64,000 nt of DNA from Pollutiaquabacter aromativorans (GCA_049177215.1 CP185379.1:1-64000); one strand, 5' to 3'; shown: positions 16,651-25,690, counted from the first letter of the stretch. Notes: a model not told the origin generated them from the letters alone. Program-made: numbers and translations.

Positions 16651-16721
16651 TTCAACCTTCAACCTTCAACCTTCAACCTTCAACGTTTCAACGTTAAAAC
16701 GTTATAACGTTACAACGTTAC
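16651..16721 (+). repeat. Heptamer array TTCAACC followed by octamers AACGTTNN
   Basis: TTCAACC is repeated four times and TTCAACG once (16651-16685). The phase then changes to five 8-base units AACGTTNN (16682-16721), each holding the palindrome AACGTT. The array ends about 15 bases from the kdsB stop codon. Confidence 0.9.
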
Positions 16722-16736
16722 AGCGATCCCACAAAA

Positions 16737-17471
16737 TCACCGGTTCACCTTCGCCAGATCCTCCGGCGTATCGATGGAGACACTTTCGAGTGTGGTGACG
16801 GCCGCGTGAATGGTGTAACCGTGTTCGATCCAGCGCAATTGCTCCAGCGATTCGGTGATCTCGAGATTGGTCTTGGTCAGGCCGGCGATCTCCAGTAAGG
16901 TATCGGTGCGATAGCCGTAAATTCCGATGTGCTTATAATACGTTGAATGCTTTAGCCACTCCTGCTCGGGGAAATTGCGGTTGTAAGGAATCGGAAAGCG
17001 GCTGAAGTACAGTGCGTGGCCGTGCTTGTTCATCACCACTTTTACATTGTTGTGGTTGAACAGTTCGTCGGGTGATACGATCTTCTTGACCAGTGTGGCA
17101 ATGCTGGTCTCTTCTTTTTTGAAACAGGAGCACAACAGGTCGATCTGTTCCGGTTGAATGTAGGGTTCGTCACCCTGGATGTTGATGGCAACGTCCCAAC
17201 GCTTGTCTTTGTCCTGCCGGATCACTTCCGCGCAGCGGTCGGTTCCGCTCAGGTGATGCGGAGCGGTCATCACGACTTCTCCGTTGAATTCCTGAACGTG
17301 CTTTAAAATGCGATCGTCGTCGGTGGCGATCACCACCTTGCCCAACCGGGTGCTCTGCAAGGCCTGTTCGTAAACCCGCTGAATCATCGATTTACCGTTG
17401 ATATTGACCAGGGGTTTGCCCGGAAAGCGCGTCGACTTATACCGGGCCGGAATGATGCCGATAATGTTCAT
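16737..17471 (-). CDS. kdsB: 3-deoxy-manno-octulosonate cytidylyltransferase (CMP-KDO synthetase)
   Basis: Activates KDO with CTP to give CMP-KDO, the donor for the inner core of LPS; cytosolic. The 244 residues start at 17471 (MNIIGIIPARYKSTRFPGKP), which gives the canonical N-terminal nucleotide-binding motif. An upstream in-frame ATG would add eight unrelated residues. Also visible are VVIATDDDRI, the conserved HLSGTDRCAEV and NIQGDEPYI segments, and VSIDTPEDL near the C-terminus. The gene shows that the cell makes KDO-containing LPS. It is flanked on both sides by repeat arrays. Confidence 0.97.
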   Translation of the reverse strand: MNIIGIIPARYKSTRFPGKPLVNINGKSMIQRVYEQALQSTRLGKVVIATDDDRILKHVQEFNGEVVMTAPHHLSGTDRCAEVIRQDKDKRWDVAINIQGDEPYIQPEQIDLLCSCFKKEETSIATLVKKIVSPDELFNHNNVKVVMNKHGHALYFSRFPIPYNRNFPEQEWLKHSTYYKHIGIYGYRTDTLLEIAGLTKTNLEITESLEQLRWIEHGYTIHAAVTTLESVSIDTPEDLAKVNR

Positions 17472-17492
17472 GGGTGATTCGTCCGTCCGGTA

Positions 17493-17500
17493 CAAATATA
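17493..17500 (-). promoter_or_regulatory. Possible -7 box for kdsB
   Basis: TATATTTG on the minus strand matches TAnnTTTG and lies 21 bases upstream of the kdsB start. No TTTG is found at the expected -33 distance because the inverted repeat begins there. Confidence 0.4.
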
Positions 17501-17517
17501 AGCGGAAGTAGGTTTGG

Positions 17518-17632
17518 GGTTCCGGGTTTCGGGTTTCGAGTTTCCGGTTTTTATTCGGTGAGGCCTATGACTACAGCCTTTATTTTCACATCTGTCTCAT
17601 AACCGGAAACTGGAAACCCGAAACCCGAAACC
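17518..17632. repeat. Long inverted repeat built from 7-base units
   Basis: Left arm 17518-17549 and right arm 17601-17632 are complementary at 30 of 32 positions, with a 51-base spacer. Each arm is made of GGTTTCG/GAAACCC-type 7-base units. The right arm ends five bases from the stop codon of the 17638 gene. Confidence 0.88.
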
Positions 17633-17637
17633 AATGA

Positions 17638-18240
17638 CTATCGTCCAATCCGCTGGGTCAAACCAAGCTGCACCACGGATTTGGCCAGGCCGATCTCGGT
17701 GTAGGCGGAGAGACCGCCGGACAGGCGGATGCGGGCGCCAATGGTCGTTTCGAAGCCGAACGGAAAACTAACGGAATAGTTGATCTCGTCGCTCCCGTCG
17801 GGGTCGTTCGTCTTGTAAGTCCAGTTACCGTCGCGGTATCCGAGTCCCACCCCGATATACGGGTCAAATCCTTCCTTCTCGGCGAAGTGCCAGTTCATGC
17901 GGGCCAGGATGGAAAAGGTCGTATAGTCGGTTTCGTGGCTATAAGTCGTGGTGCCTGACGCGTCCTTCTCAGTGTAGTCGAAGCCGAAGTTTGCATAGGC
18001 AACCGCGACGCCGATACCGAATTTTCCGGTGAGCGCGTGTTCGTACTTGAGGTAAACGGGACCGGTCGCGGAGGTCGAGTAGGTGCTTGTCACATCGTCC
18101 ACTTCACTCTGGATCGCCTGGATGAATGATCCGAATCCGTAACCGGCGGTGATGTAATGATTCTCTAATCGGAAGTATTGAGCCTTTGCGCCCATGGAAA
18201 GCACAAGCAGCAGCAACAGGGTGGCGAGATGGCGATTCAT
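17638..18240 (-). CDS. Outer-membrane beta-barrel protein (OmpX/OmpW-like size)
   Basis: A 200-residue protein with signal peptide (HLATLLLLLVLSMGAKAQ). The mature part has about eight predicted strands with alternating residues, for example FGIGVAVAYANFGFDYTEKD, FDPYIGVGLGYRDGNWTYK and FGFETTIGARIRLSGGLSAY. This fits a small eight-stranded barrel of the PF13505/OMP_b-brl type common in Bacteroidota. It ends RIGR rather than an aromatic residue. Specific function unknown. Confidence 0.78.
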   Translation of the reverse strand: MNRHLATLLLLLVLSMGAKAQYFRLENHYITAGYGFGSFIQAIQSEVDDVTSTYSTSATGPVYLKYEHALTGKFGIGVAVAYANFGFDYTEKDASGTTTYSHETDYTTFSILARMNWHFAEKEGFDPYIGVGLGYRDGNWTYKTNDPDGSDEINYSVSFPFGFETTIGARIRLSGGLSAYTEIGLAKSVVQLGLTQRIGR

Positions 18241-18327
18241 GGGGTAAAGATAGGGGTTGGTGACAAGTGGACAGTGAGGCTTGTCCGTCGATGCTTTTTC
18301 GGTGGTGGAATGGGGAGAGATTGGCGA

Positions 18328-20637
18328 TTAGAATTGGAAGCCTACTTGTAGTACCCACACCCTCGGAGGTTGCATATCGGCCGGGCGTGCCATGTAGATG
18401 TAGTTGAAAACATTCTTGACAACGACGGATGCGCGGAAGTGTTTGCTCGCCTGCCAGCCGGCGCGCAGGTCGACGACGGTATCGCCCTTGTTCCGGAACT
18501 TGCGGTAATGGCCAATACCCAGGCCGGGCGGGAAAGCGAAATCGAAGAGTCCGGTGACGAAGATCCGGTCGATGTTCTCCATGAAACTGTTGTAACGCAC
18601 GTTCGCGCCGAGTGAATACGCTTTCCAGACCAGTTCGGCATCGAAACGGACGAGGTGCTTGAAGCGGTACTTGAGGAAATCACTCGAGTCGGAGCCGCGG
18701 TAGTTTTCCAATCCGACCTTGGTGATATAGAGGCTGTCGTACGTCAATTGTCGCGGATCCATGTAGGTGTAACCCGCCAGCACATTGAGCCGAAGGTCGC
18801 GGTAGAGTGCGCCGGCTCCAACGAGTGTGATCTCCGCGCCGCGAATGCGCGTATTGCCTACGTTGAATGAGCGAAATCCATTACCAGCCAGCGGATCGGT
18901 AAACGTTCCCCACTGGGCGAAGCAGAACTCCATCATGTTGTCGTAGTTGTTTTGAAAAGCAGCCAGGTCAAGATAGCCGGCCCACGACCCGGCTTTCAGA
19001 CCCTGCTTAATGCCGATCTCGCTGCTATATCCGCGTTCGGCGGTCAAATCTTCATTCGGATAAACGATCAATGCTCCGACATTCGTGCGTACGAAACGTT
19101 CCGCGATCGATGGATAGCGATAGCCTTGTCCGTACGACGCACGGAGGTAGGTCTCCTGGAGGACGTGCAGGTTGATACCGCTGCGGTATACCGGCACCCA
19201 GTCGTCGGTTTCGTCGTTGATACGGTTCTGCTCCACGCGTCCGCCTAGCGAAAGGGTAATGAACTTCCATTTCAGGTCGGCCTGGAGATAGCCCGCCTGT
19301 TGCCGGGCGGTGTGATTGCCATACAACTCGGAATTCACCTTCGACGAGCTGTTCAAGAGTCCGCCGGTGAGCGTTACCTGGTCACTGAAGCGCTTCTGGT
19401 ACTGGTACTCGGCGTAGTAGAGGTCGGCCGTGGAGTTCTGGTTCGTGTTGTTTTCGTTGGTGGTGTTGAACCAGCGCGTGCGCAGTTTGTGCGAGTTGCC
19501 TTTGGTGTCGACATAGGTGATGAACGGATCGACGTTGGTACGATAGGTCGTGTAGTCGCTGAGCGTTCCCGGTGCCGGCCTGTAAGCCCCGGTACTGTCG
19601 TTCATCCAGAGGAAGAACAGGGTGCCTTCGGTCTTCATGGCGTTGAAGTTCACACCGGCCGAAAGGCCTTCGATCTTCGCGAAGCGATAGCGGGTGTTGA
19701 GGTTGATGCGTGCACGCTGCTCGTCTTCGCCCTGGCGGTATCCTTCGTCGTAGAACATGTTTCCACCGACGACAAGGTCGAAGCGGCCTTGTTTACGGCT
19801 GTGGAAAAAGTTCATACCCGAATACGTACGCGGCGCAGACCCCCACCAGTCGAGGCGATAAGTGATGCCGTCGAGGCTCAGTTTTGCTTTGTCGTACGCG
19901 GCCGCGAAGTAATTGATTTTGGTAATCGGCGTGTCCTTCGGATACGCGGTGCGGATGTTGATCACACCATTCAGCGCACTGGAGCCGAAGAGTACGGAAG
20001 AGGCGCCTTTGATCACTTCCACTTGTTCGAGGTTCTCGACCGGAAGAAAGCTCCACTTGGCGTCGTTGGCATCGGCAGCCAGTTGGGGCAGGTCGTCGCA
20101 GAGCACCTGCACACGACTCCCGGCGCCGTAGCTCCAGCCACTGCCGCCGCGGATGTTGGCCTGACCGTCGACGATATTAACGCCGGGAATGAACTGCATA
20201 GCATCCTCCATCGAGGTGCTGTTGTTGTTCTCGATGATCGCCGGCTTGATCACCTCCATGGAGACGGTCACGTCTTCGATGCGTTGTTCGAAGCGACCGG
20301 CACTCACGACAACCAGCTTGAGTTCCTGTGCCGAAGTGCCAAGCGCTAAATCCAGTGTGCGATTTTCCCCGTCTTCGAGCTTCAGTTTCACCTGTTTCTC
20401 GGCAAAGGAGATCAACCGGATGCTGATCGTGTGCTCGCCGGGAGGAAGATCAAGGGTGTAGCGACCCTGGAGATCGGTCGTGGTTCCGTATTGTCCGCCA
20501 CTTTGCACCGTGGCACCGATCAGGGCTTCGCCGGAAGCCGCGTCGGTGATCCGCCCGGTCAACCGGGCCTTGCCGACAGGCTGGGCATAGAGCGTTAGGT
20601 GAGCGAGAAATGCGAGCAGAAGTGCAATTCCCCGCAT
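18328..20637 (-). CDS. TonB-dependent outer-membrane receptor
   Basis: A 769-residue receptor from the ATG at 20637, chosen because it gives a signal peptide (MRGIALLLAFLAHLTLYAQ). An in-frame ATG at 20730 would add 31 residues and run into the dprA region. An N-terminal carboxypeptidase-regulatory-like domain (RLTGRITDAASGEALIGATV) is followed by a plug domain (ENLEQVEVIKGASSVLFGSS, ALNGVINIRT). The 22-strand barrel ends in VLQVGFQF with a C-terminal Phe. It imports a large or scarce ligand using TonB energy. The ligand cannot be told from sequence, and no SusD partner lies next to it. Confidence 0.93.
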   Translation of the reverse strand: MRGIALLLAFLAHLTLYAQPVGKARLTGRITDAASGEALIGATVQSGGQYGTTTDLQGRYTLDLPPGEHTISIRLISFAEKQVKLKLEDGENRTLDLALGTSAQELKLVVVSAGRFEQRIEDVTVSMEVIKPAIIENNNSTSMEDAMQFIPGVNIVDGQANIRGGSGWSYGAGSRVQVLCDDLPQLAADANDAKWSFLPVENLEQVEVIKGASSVLFGSSALNGVINIRTAYPKDTPITKINYFAAAYDKAKLSLDGITYRLDWWGSAPRTYSGMNFFHSRKQGRFDLVVGGNMFYDEGYRQGEDEQRARINLNTRYRFAKIEGLSAGVNFNAMKTEGTLFFLWMNDSTGAYRPAPGTLSDYTTYRTNVDPFITYVDTKGNSHKLRTRWFNTTNENNTNQNSTADLYYAEYQYQKRFSDQVTLTGGLLNSSSKVNSELYGNHTARQQAGYLQADLKWKFITLSLGGRVEQNRINDETDDWVPVYRSGINLHVLQETYLRASYGQGYRYPSIAERFVRTNVGALIVYPNEDLTAERGYSSEIGIKQGLKAGSWAGYLDLAAFQNNYDNMMEFCFAQWGTFTDPLAGNGFRSFNVGNTRIRGAEITLVGAGALYRDLRLNVLAGYTYMDPRQLTYDSLYITKVGLENYRGSDSSDFLKYRFKHLVRFDAELVWKAYSLGANVRYNSFMENIDRIFVTGLFDFAFPPGLGIGHYRKFRNKGDTVVDLRAGWQASKHFRASVVVKNVFNYIYMARPADMQPPRVWVLQVGFQF

Positions 20638-20731
20638 ATAATGGACGGCAGGAGCAAAGGCTCCGGGGTACTTTCGCGTCGGATTCATCAGTGAGTTGAC
20701 AAGTATAGCGGAAAACCCTGCAAGCGACAAG

Positions 20732-21869
20732 ATGCCGGCGGTGGCGGGCGGCCCTTCGGACGAGGAATTGGCACGAAGGATCGCCCTGCATTTGTTGCCT
20801 GGGATCGGTCCTGTGCTGGCCCGGCAGTTGGTGAGCTATTGCGGGGGCATTGACGGGATTTTTCAAAAACGCAGGAAGCCAGTTGGAGCGCATCCCCGGT
20901 ATCGGTCCGGAGCGGGCTGAGGCCATACTGAAAGCGAATGTCCTGCGAAGAGCGGAGGAGGAGGTGCGTTACATCCGCAAGCACGCTATTCGGACCTATT
21001 GCTACCTCGACGCGGATTATCCCTTTCGGCTAAAGCAATGCGATACCGCGCCCATCCTCCTGTTCGGACGGGGAAAGCTGCAATTGAACGCCCCTCGGAT
21101 GTTGGCGGTGGTAGGGACGCGCAAGGTAACCGACTATGGACGTGATCTGATCGCGCAGTTTTGCGAAGGGATGCGGGAAGCCGGGGTGACGATCGTGAGC
21201 GGACTCGCGTACGGTGTCGATATCGTCGCCCACCAGGAAGCCCTGCGGTGCGGACTTCCTACACTGGGCGTGACGGCTCACGGACTGGATCGGCTCTACC
21301 CGGATGTGCACCTGGGGGTTGCGCAGAAGATGGAAGCGAAGGGCGGGGTGTTGACGGAGTACGCGACCCGTACCCGGCCTGATCGCGACAACTTTCCTGC
21401 CCGCAACCGCATCGTCGCCGGCTTGTGTGATGCCACGCTGGTGATCGAGTCGGCGGAACGCGGAGGCGCGCTCATTACAGCGCAATTCGCCAACGAGTAC
21501 AACCGCGAGGTCTTCGCGATTCCGGGGAGGATCAACGATCCCTATTCGCGCGGCTGTCATTGGCTGATCCGTGAGCACCTGGCCCGCCTGGTCGAGCAAC
21601 CGGAGCAGTTCCTGGAATACATGGGCTGGAATGAAACTGCGGATGGCTCGAAATTGTCCGGGCAGTCGCGGCAGTTACCGCTTTTCGAAGAGCTGAACGA
21701 TGAGGAACGTACCGTAGTGGAATCGCTTCGGGATTCCTCCGAGGACCTGGACGCGCTGGCCTTTCGGGTGCGGATGCCGGTCAACCGCCTGTCGGTGCTG
21801 CTCTTACAGATGGAATTCCGCGGCATCGTCCGCCTGCGGCCCGGAAATCGGGTGGAGTTGCGGAGTTGA
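20732..21869 (+). CDS. dprA: DNA processing protein DprA/Smf, with a frameshift near its N-terminus
   Basis: DprA loads RecA onto incoming single-stranded DNA during natural transformation. The N-terminal SAM-like/HhH part (ELARRIALHLLPGIGPVLAR) reads in one frame from 20732. The rest, including IPGIGPERAEAI, the Rossmann part (VGTRKVTDYG, SGLAYGVDIVAHQEAL) and the C-terminal winged helix, reads in the next frame (open from 20850). Removing one T from the run at 20859-20863 joins them as GGIDGIFKNAGSQLERIPGI, a normal DprA sequence. So either the base is an error or the gene is damaged. A start at 20850 would lack most of the first domain. The gene is divergent from the TonB receptor gene. 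Confidence 0.85.
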
Positions 21870-21947
21870 TTCGTGGAAAAGCCGTGGTGATGAGCTTGTC
21901 TGCGCGCGTTAATTTTTAAGACTTTTACGTCATCGAATAACTGTATC

Positions 21948-23153
21948 ATGTACGAAACGCTGCAACCGGTCCTCCGGAAAGAACTCGAAGAAATCACGGC
22001 CGCCGGCCTCTACAAACAGGAGCGCATCATCTCCACACCCCAGGGCGCAGAGATCCGGGCGAACGGAAAAGACGTACTCAACTTCTGTGCGAACAATTAC
22101 CTCGGGCTGTCTTCGCATCCGAAGGTGATCGCCGCGGCGAAAACCGCGATCGATTCGCACGGTTACGGGATGTCGTCCGTCCGCTTTATCTGTGGTACGC
22201 AGGATATTCATAAAACACTCGAACAGAAAATTTCAGGTTTCCTCGGCACAGAGGATACCATCCTCTATGCGGCGGCCTTCGACGCGAACGGTGGGGTATT
22301 CGAGCCGCTGTTCAACGAACAGGACGCGATCATTTCGGACGAGCTGAATCATGCGTCGATCATCGACGGTGTGCGGCTCTGTAAAGCGCAGCGTTTCCGC
22401 TACAAACACAACAACATGGCCGAGTTGGAACAGCACCTGCAGGCCACGCAGCATTTGCGCCATCGTATCATCGTGACCGACGGTGTGTTCAGCATGGATG
22501 GGACCATTGCCCAACTCGATAAGATCTGCGACCTGGCCGACCGTTACAAGGCCCTGGTCATGATCGATGAATGTCACGCTTCCGGTTTCATGGGTAAGAC
22601 AGGCCGCGGTACGCATGAACACCACGGTGTGATGGGGCGCATCGACATTGTGACCGGAACCCTTGGCAAAGCCCTTGGCGGCGCCATGGGCGGTTTCGTG
22701 AGCGCACGCAAAGAGATCGTCGACATGCTGCGGCAACGATCACGTCCTTATCTTTTTTCGAATTCCCTCGCGCCTAGCATCGTAGGAGCTTCCATCGCCG
22801 TGCTCGACATGCTGACGGAGACCACCGACCTGCGTGATAAGCTGTGGGAGAACACCAGGTATTTCCGGGAGCGCATGACCGCTGCCGGATTCGACATCAA
22901 GCCGGGCGAGCACCCCATCGTGCCGATCATGCTTTACGAAGCCCCGCTCGCCCAGCAGTTCGCAGCGCGCTTACTGGAAGAAGGTATTTACGTGATCGGT
23001 TTCTTTTATCCGGTTGTCGCCAAGGGCAACGCCCGTATCCGCGTACAACTCTCCGCAGGCCACGAACGCCACCACCTCGACCGCGCCATTGAAGCGTTTA
23101 CGAAGGTGGGTAAGGAGTTGGGGGTGTTGAAGGGAGTTAATAGTGAACAGTAA
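21948..23153 (+). CDS. kbl: Glycine C-acetyltransferase (2-amino-3-ketobutyrate CoA ligase)
   Basis: PLP enzyme that converts 2-amino-3-ketobutyrate and CoA to glycine and acetyl-CoA in threonine breakdown. The 401 residues include NFCANNYLGLSSHPKVI, the substrate motif GYGMSSVRFICGTQ, DELNHASIIDG, the cofactor loop DECHASGFMG, and the PLP-binding Lys241 in GTLGKALGGAMGG. Close relatives (BioF, KBL, SPT) share the fold; the RFICGTQDIHK segment is that of KBL. No threonine dehydrogenase gene is adjacent. The last three codons and the TAA stop lie inside a heptamer repeat array, so the C-terminus (VNSEQ) is partly repeat-derived. Confidence 0.95.
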   Translation: MYETLQPVLRKELEEITAAGLYKQERIISTPQGAEIRANGKDVLNFCANNYLGLSSHPKVIAAAKTAIDSHGYGMSSVRFICGTQDIHKTLEQKISGFLGTEDTILYAAAFDANGGVFEPLFNEQDAIISDELNHASIIDGVRLCKAQRFRYKHNNMAELEQHLQATQHLRHRIIVTDGVFSMDGTIAQLDKICDLADRYKALVMIDECHASGFMGKTGRGTHEHHGVMGRIDIVTGTLGKALGGAMGGFVSARKEIVDMLRQRSRPYLFSNSLAPSIVGASIAVLDMLTETTDLRDKLWENTRYFRERMTAAGFDIKPGEHPIVPIMLYEAPLAQQFAARLLEEGIYVIGFFYPVVAKGNARIRVQLSAGHERHHLDRAIEAFTKVGKELGVLKGVNSEQ

Positions 23154-23176
23154 ATAGTGAACAGTAAACAGTGAAT
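23142..23176 (+). repeat. Heptamer array AGTRAAY x5, overlapping the kbl stop codon
   Basis: Units AGTGAAC, AGTAAAT, AGTGAAC, AGTAAAC, AGTGAAT in perfect 7-base phase. The kbl stop TAA (23151-23153) lies inside the second unit. The array runs directly into the palindrome at 23177. Confidence 0.93.
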
Positions 23177-23211
23177 CCTGCCTGCCGGAGCTTTAGCGAA
23201 GGCAGGAAACC
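23177..23211. repeat. Dispersed palindrome, copy 1
   Basis: CCTGCCTGCC, then GGAGCTTTAGCGAA, then GGCAGGAAACC. The CCTGCC and GGCAGG arms pair around an AGCTTTAGCG-containing loop. Near-identical copies lie at 39901-39939 and 46724-46758. Confidence 0.9.
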
Positions 23212-23229
23212 TGAAACGCCCTACACTTC

Positions 23230-23257
23230 GTCCCTCGTCCCTCGTCCCTCGTCCCTC
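23230..23257 (+). repeat. Heptamer array GTCCCTC x4
   Basis: Four perfect copies that end two bases before the rnhA ATG, so they fill the place of its ribosome binding region. Confidence 0.92.
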
Positions 23258-23259
23258 GC

Positions 23260-23718
23260 ATGATCACCATCTACACCGACGGCGCTTCGCGCGGTAATCC
23301 GGGTCCGGGCGGATATGGGGTGATCCTGATGGCGGGACATCATCGGAAGGAATTGTCGGAAGGCTTCCGGCTGACGACAAACAATCGCATGGAGTTGTTG
23401 AGTGTGATCAAGGGGCTGGAAGCGCTGAAGAATGCCGGCAGTCAGGTAACCATCTACTCCGACTCGAAGTATGTGGTCGATGCCGTGGAGAAGGGCTGGC
23501 TGTTCGGTTGGGAGAAAAAAGGTTTTGATAAGAAGGCCAACCCGGATCTCTGGAGACGGTTTCTCATCATTTATCGCCGGCACAAGGTGCGCTTTGTTTG
23601 GGTGAAAGGCCATGCCAGCAATCCGCTCAACAACCGCTGCGATGAACTGGCGGTGGCTGCGGCTTTGTCATCCGATTTGAAAATTGATCACGGCTATGAA
23701 GAATCCCGGGACGCGTAA
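23260..23718 (+). CDS. rnhA: Ribonuclease HI
   Basis: Cleaves the RNA strand of RNA-DNA hybrids, for example Okazaki primers and R-loops. At 152 residues it is standard length for RNase HI, with the four carboxylates visible: Asp7 (YTDGASRGNPG), Glu45 (NNRMELL), Asp68 (YSDSKYV) and Asp128 (NRCDELA). The catalytic-loop His118 is also present (KGHASNPLNN). The basic handle region (WEKKGFDKKANPDLWRRF) is present. Start at 23260 directly after a GTCCCTC array, so no Shine-Dalgarno sequence exists. Confidence 0.97.
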   Translation: MITIYTDGASRGNPGPGGYGVILMAGHHRKELSEGFRLTTNNRMELLSVIKGLEALKNAGSQVTIYSDSKYVVDAVEKGWLFGWEKKGFDKKANPDLWRRFLIIYRRHKVRFVWVKGHASNPLNNRCDELAVAAALSSDLKIDHGYEESRDA

Positions 23719-23844
23719 TGCGGCCCGAAGAAATAGTAGATAGTGGTGTTGCAACTTGGGGAAGCCGGATATTCCGGTTATTTGGGAATGTAACATCCCG
23801 CCGACCGTTCGAAGTTGATATCAGATTTTAAAATAGCGGTCGAG

Positions 23845-24576
23845 TTATTCCGCTTTCACCTGGCCGGTTCCATTCCCCGCTACCACCACCCGGTAAGGAC
23901 TTCCTGAATAATAAACGTCGCCGATGTACTCTACGGTGGCTTCCAGTTCCCGTTCGACGCGTACACGGCATTCACCGGTCGATTTTGTCCGGAGGTAGCA
24001 GAGATCGCTGGACAGGGCGCGGTTATCAATATGGCCGACGTCGTTGTTGGAAACGAAAGAAACATTGCTTCTGCCGGCCGCGTGCAGGTCGGCGCGTCCG
24101 ACATTGAGTTGCAGATAGGAGCGATCCGTGTTCAGCTTGAGCCAGATGCTTCCCGAGCCGTTGTAGCAGTTGAATGTGAAATCGTGTTGCCGGATAGTGT
24201 CGATGCAATGGATATCGCCGTAACCATAGTAGTTGATGAGCTCGGGTTGTCCCATCCCCACGGTCACCGTGACGGGCTTGCGGAAGTTGCGCACCCAGTT
24301 GCAGCGGTTTTCGTTGCGCAGGTAGAGCGTGCCGTTTTCCACTTCAGTAATGATGCCGTCGATCAGGTTTTCACCGGCTTGCACTTCCGCAAAGCTAGTG
24401 GTGTCGAGTCGTAACACCAGGTCGATGTTGTCGTCAAGTTGTATGCGCGTGAAGGAAGCCAAGGGCCTATGTTCGCTCGCGGTACGCCCGGTGCTCTTGA
24501 AGCAATCGAACTCGTGATCCTTTCCGCAGGAAACCACCAGGCTGAGCAATAGCAGGAGCAGGAATGAACGCGCCAT
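23845..24576 (-). CDS. DUF2807 (GIN domain) lipoprotein
   Basis: A 243-residue lipoprotein: the lipobox LVVSC at residues 13-17 follows a short hydrophobic signal. The mature part matches the putative auto-transporter adhesin head (GIN, DUF2807) domain, a right-handed beta-helix with lines such as FTRIQLDDNIDLVLRLD, VENGTLYLRNENRCNW, KPVTVTVGM and LNVGRADLHAAGRSNVSF. Function of the family is not established. It is the last gene of a tight operon with the PagL-like gene (4 bases) and the M1 peptidase gene, all envelope proteins. Confidence 0.85.
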   Translation of the reverse strand: MARSFLLLLLLSLVVSCGKDHEFDCFKSTGRTASEHRPLASFTRIQLDDNIDLVLRLDTTSFAEVQAGENLIDGIITEVENGTLYLRNENRCNWVRNFRKPVTVTVGMGQPELINYYGYGDIHCIDTIRQHDFTFNCYNGSGSIWLKLNTDRSYLQLNVGRADLHAAGRSNVSFVSNNDVGHIDNRALSSDLCYLRTKSTGECRVRVERELEATVEYIGDVYYSGSPYRVVVAGNGTGQVKAE

Positions 24577-24580
24577 GGAC

Positions 24581-25690
24581 TCAGGGTTTTGGTGAAGTTG
24601 AACGGAAGCGCCAACCGACTCCCCATTCGATGAAGTCGGCCCTGGCGTAATGCGTCTTAAGATTCATGCAGACGAATAAGCGGTCAAAATAATAGCGCAA
24701 GCCAATACGATGAAAGTATCGTCCGTCATCCTTGAATCGGGTGTACGGATAATAACCAAGATTGAAGATCAGCCCGAGTGGGTCCAGGTTGAATTGCAGT
24801 CCGCCGTGAACGCCGGGACGAAAATTGGTAGAGACGGGCTGCTGTACATCTTCACTGGCTTCCATCCGTACTCGCAAGGACGCGTCATAGAACAGGTCCG
24901 CTCCAACAGCTGCGTCTATTTTCGGGTTTAGTGGGAGCAGATAGTCGCCCGAAAGTGTCGAGGCAAAATACAAGGGACCAAGTGGAGGATAGATTTCCTT
25001 GAGCGATCCGGATAGGAACAGGGTCATGCCGGGGCGTAGTTGGCGTTGATCGTGGGTTTCCTTATGAAGCGCTCTACGTTCACCAAAGTAACGTCGGTAA
25101 CCTATGTGCGCAGCGGCCAGGTTGATACCAAGATTGGGCAGGGCAGTGGCGCCATTTGAATAGTGTGTGATCCCGATACCGGCATCGAAGGCGCCGCGCT
25201 GGCCGATGCACTTGTTTACATGCAGATCGAAGTGGATCGTTCCGTTCAGGTGTGAACTCAGCGCTGTGTTCTTATAGTTCTCCTCCGGGTCAAACGTGTG
25301 TTGAACGTAACCCAGTCCCATGCCGTACCGCAAGCGACAGGACCAGTCGTTACCGAAGAAGAGCGGGAAGTCGACAAATGGATAAACGGCAATACCGGTT
25401 CCGAGAAGTTTGCGACTGCCCAAGTCGATGATTGCCAGGTGTAGCCCCCGGTCAGGAAAACGGAATCCGCGTTCCCATTCCTTCTTACCTGTTGACGGGA
25501 ATAGAAGCGACACTTCGAACGAGCGAAGATGTTCCTCCTGAAGTAGTCGCAGCATCGGCCGGTGGGCGACCAGGAAGCCATAGGTAAGGCGTGCTTCCAA
25601 GCCGTACGAGCCAAGCGTACTGTCGGGAAGGGGAGAACCGCCCGCCAATGCGGAACACAGGGAGAGGAGGAGCGCTACGCGGAATCGCAT
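24581..25690 (-). CDS. PagL-like lipid A 3-O-deacylase / acyloxyacyl hydrolase family
   Basis: A 369-residue exported protein, start at 25690 for its signal peptide (MRFRVALLLSLCSALAGGSP). The central part is a beta-barrel with the PagL catalytic motif HxSNG: His176-Tyr-Ser178-Asn179-Gly180 in GIGITHYSNGA. PagL removes an acyl chain from lipid A in the outer membrane. This protein is about twice as long as PagL from Pseudomonas, as Bacteroidota homologues often are, with a C-terminal half forming further barrel strands. The start is one base beyond the stop of the M1 peptidase gene upstream, so translation is probably coupled. Confidence 0.83.
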   Translation of the reverse strand: MRFRVALLLSLCSALAGGSPLPDSTLGSYGLEARLTYGFLVAHRPMLRLLQEEHLRSFEVSLLFPSTGKKEWERGFRFPDRGLHLAIIDLGSRKLLGTGIAVYPFVDFPLFFGNDWSCRLRYGMGLGYVQHTFDPEENYKNTALSSHLNGTIHFDLHVNKCIGQRGAFDAGIGITHYSNGATALPNLGINLAAAHIGYRRYFGERRALHKETHDQRQLRPGMTLFLSGSLKEIYPPLGPLYFASTLSGDYLLPLNPKIDAAVGADLFYDASLRVRMEASEDVQQPVSTNFRPGVHGGLQFNLDPLGLIFNLGYYPYTRFKDDGRYFHRIGLRYYFDRLFVCMNLKTHYARADFIEWGVGWRFRSTSPKP

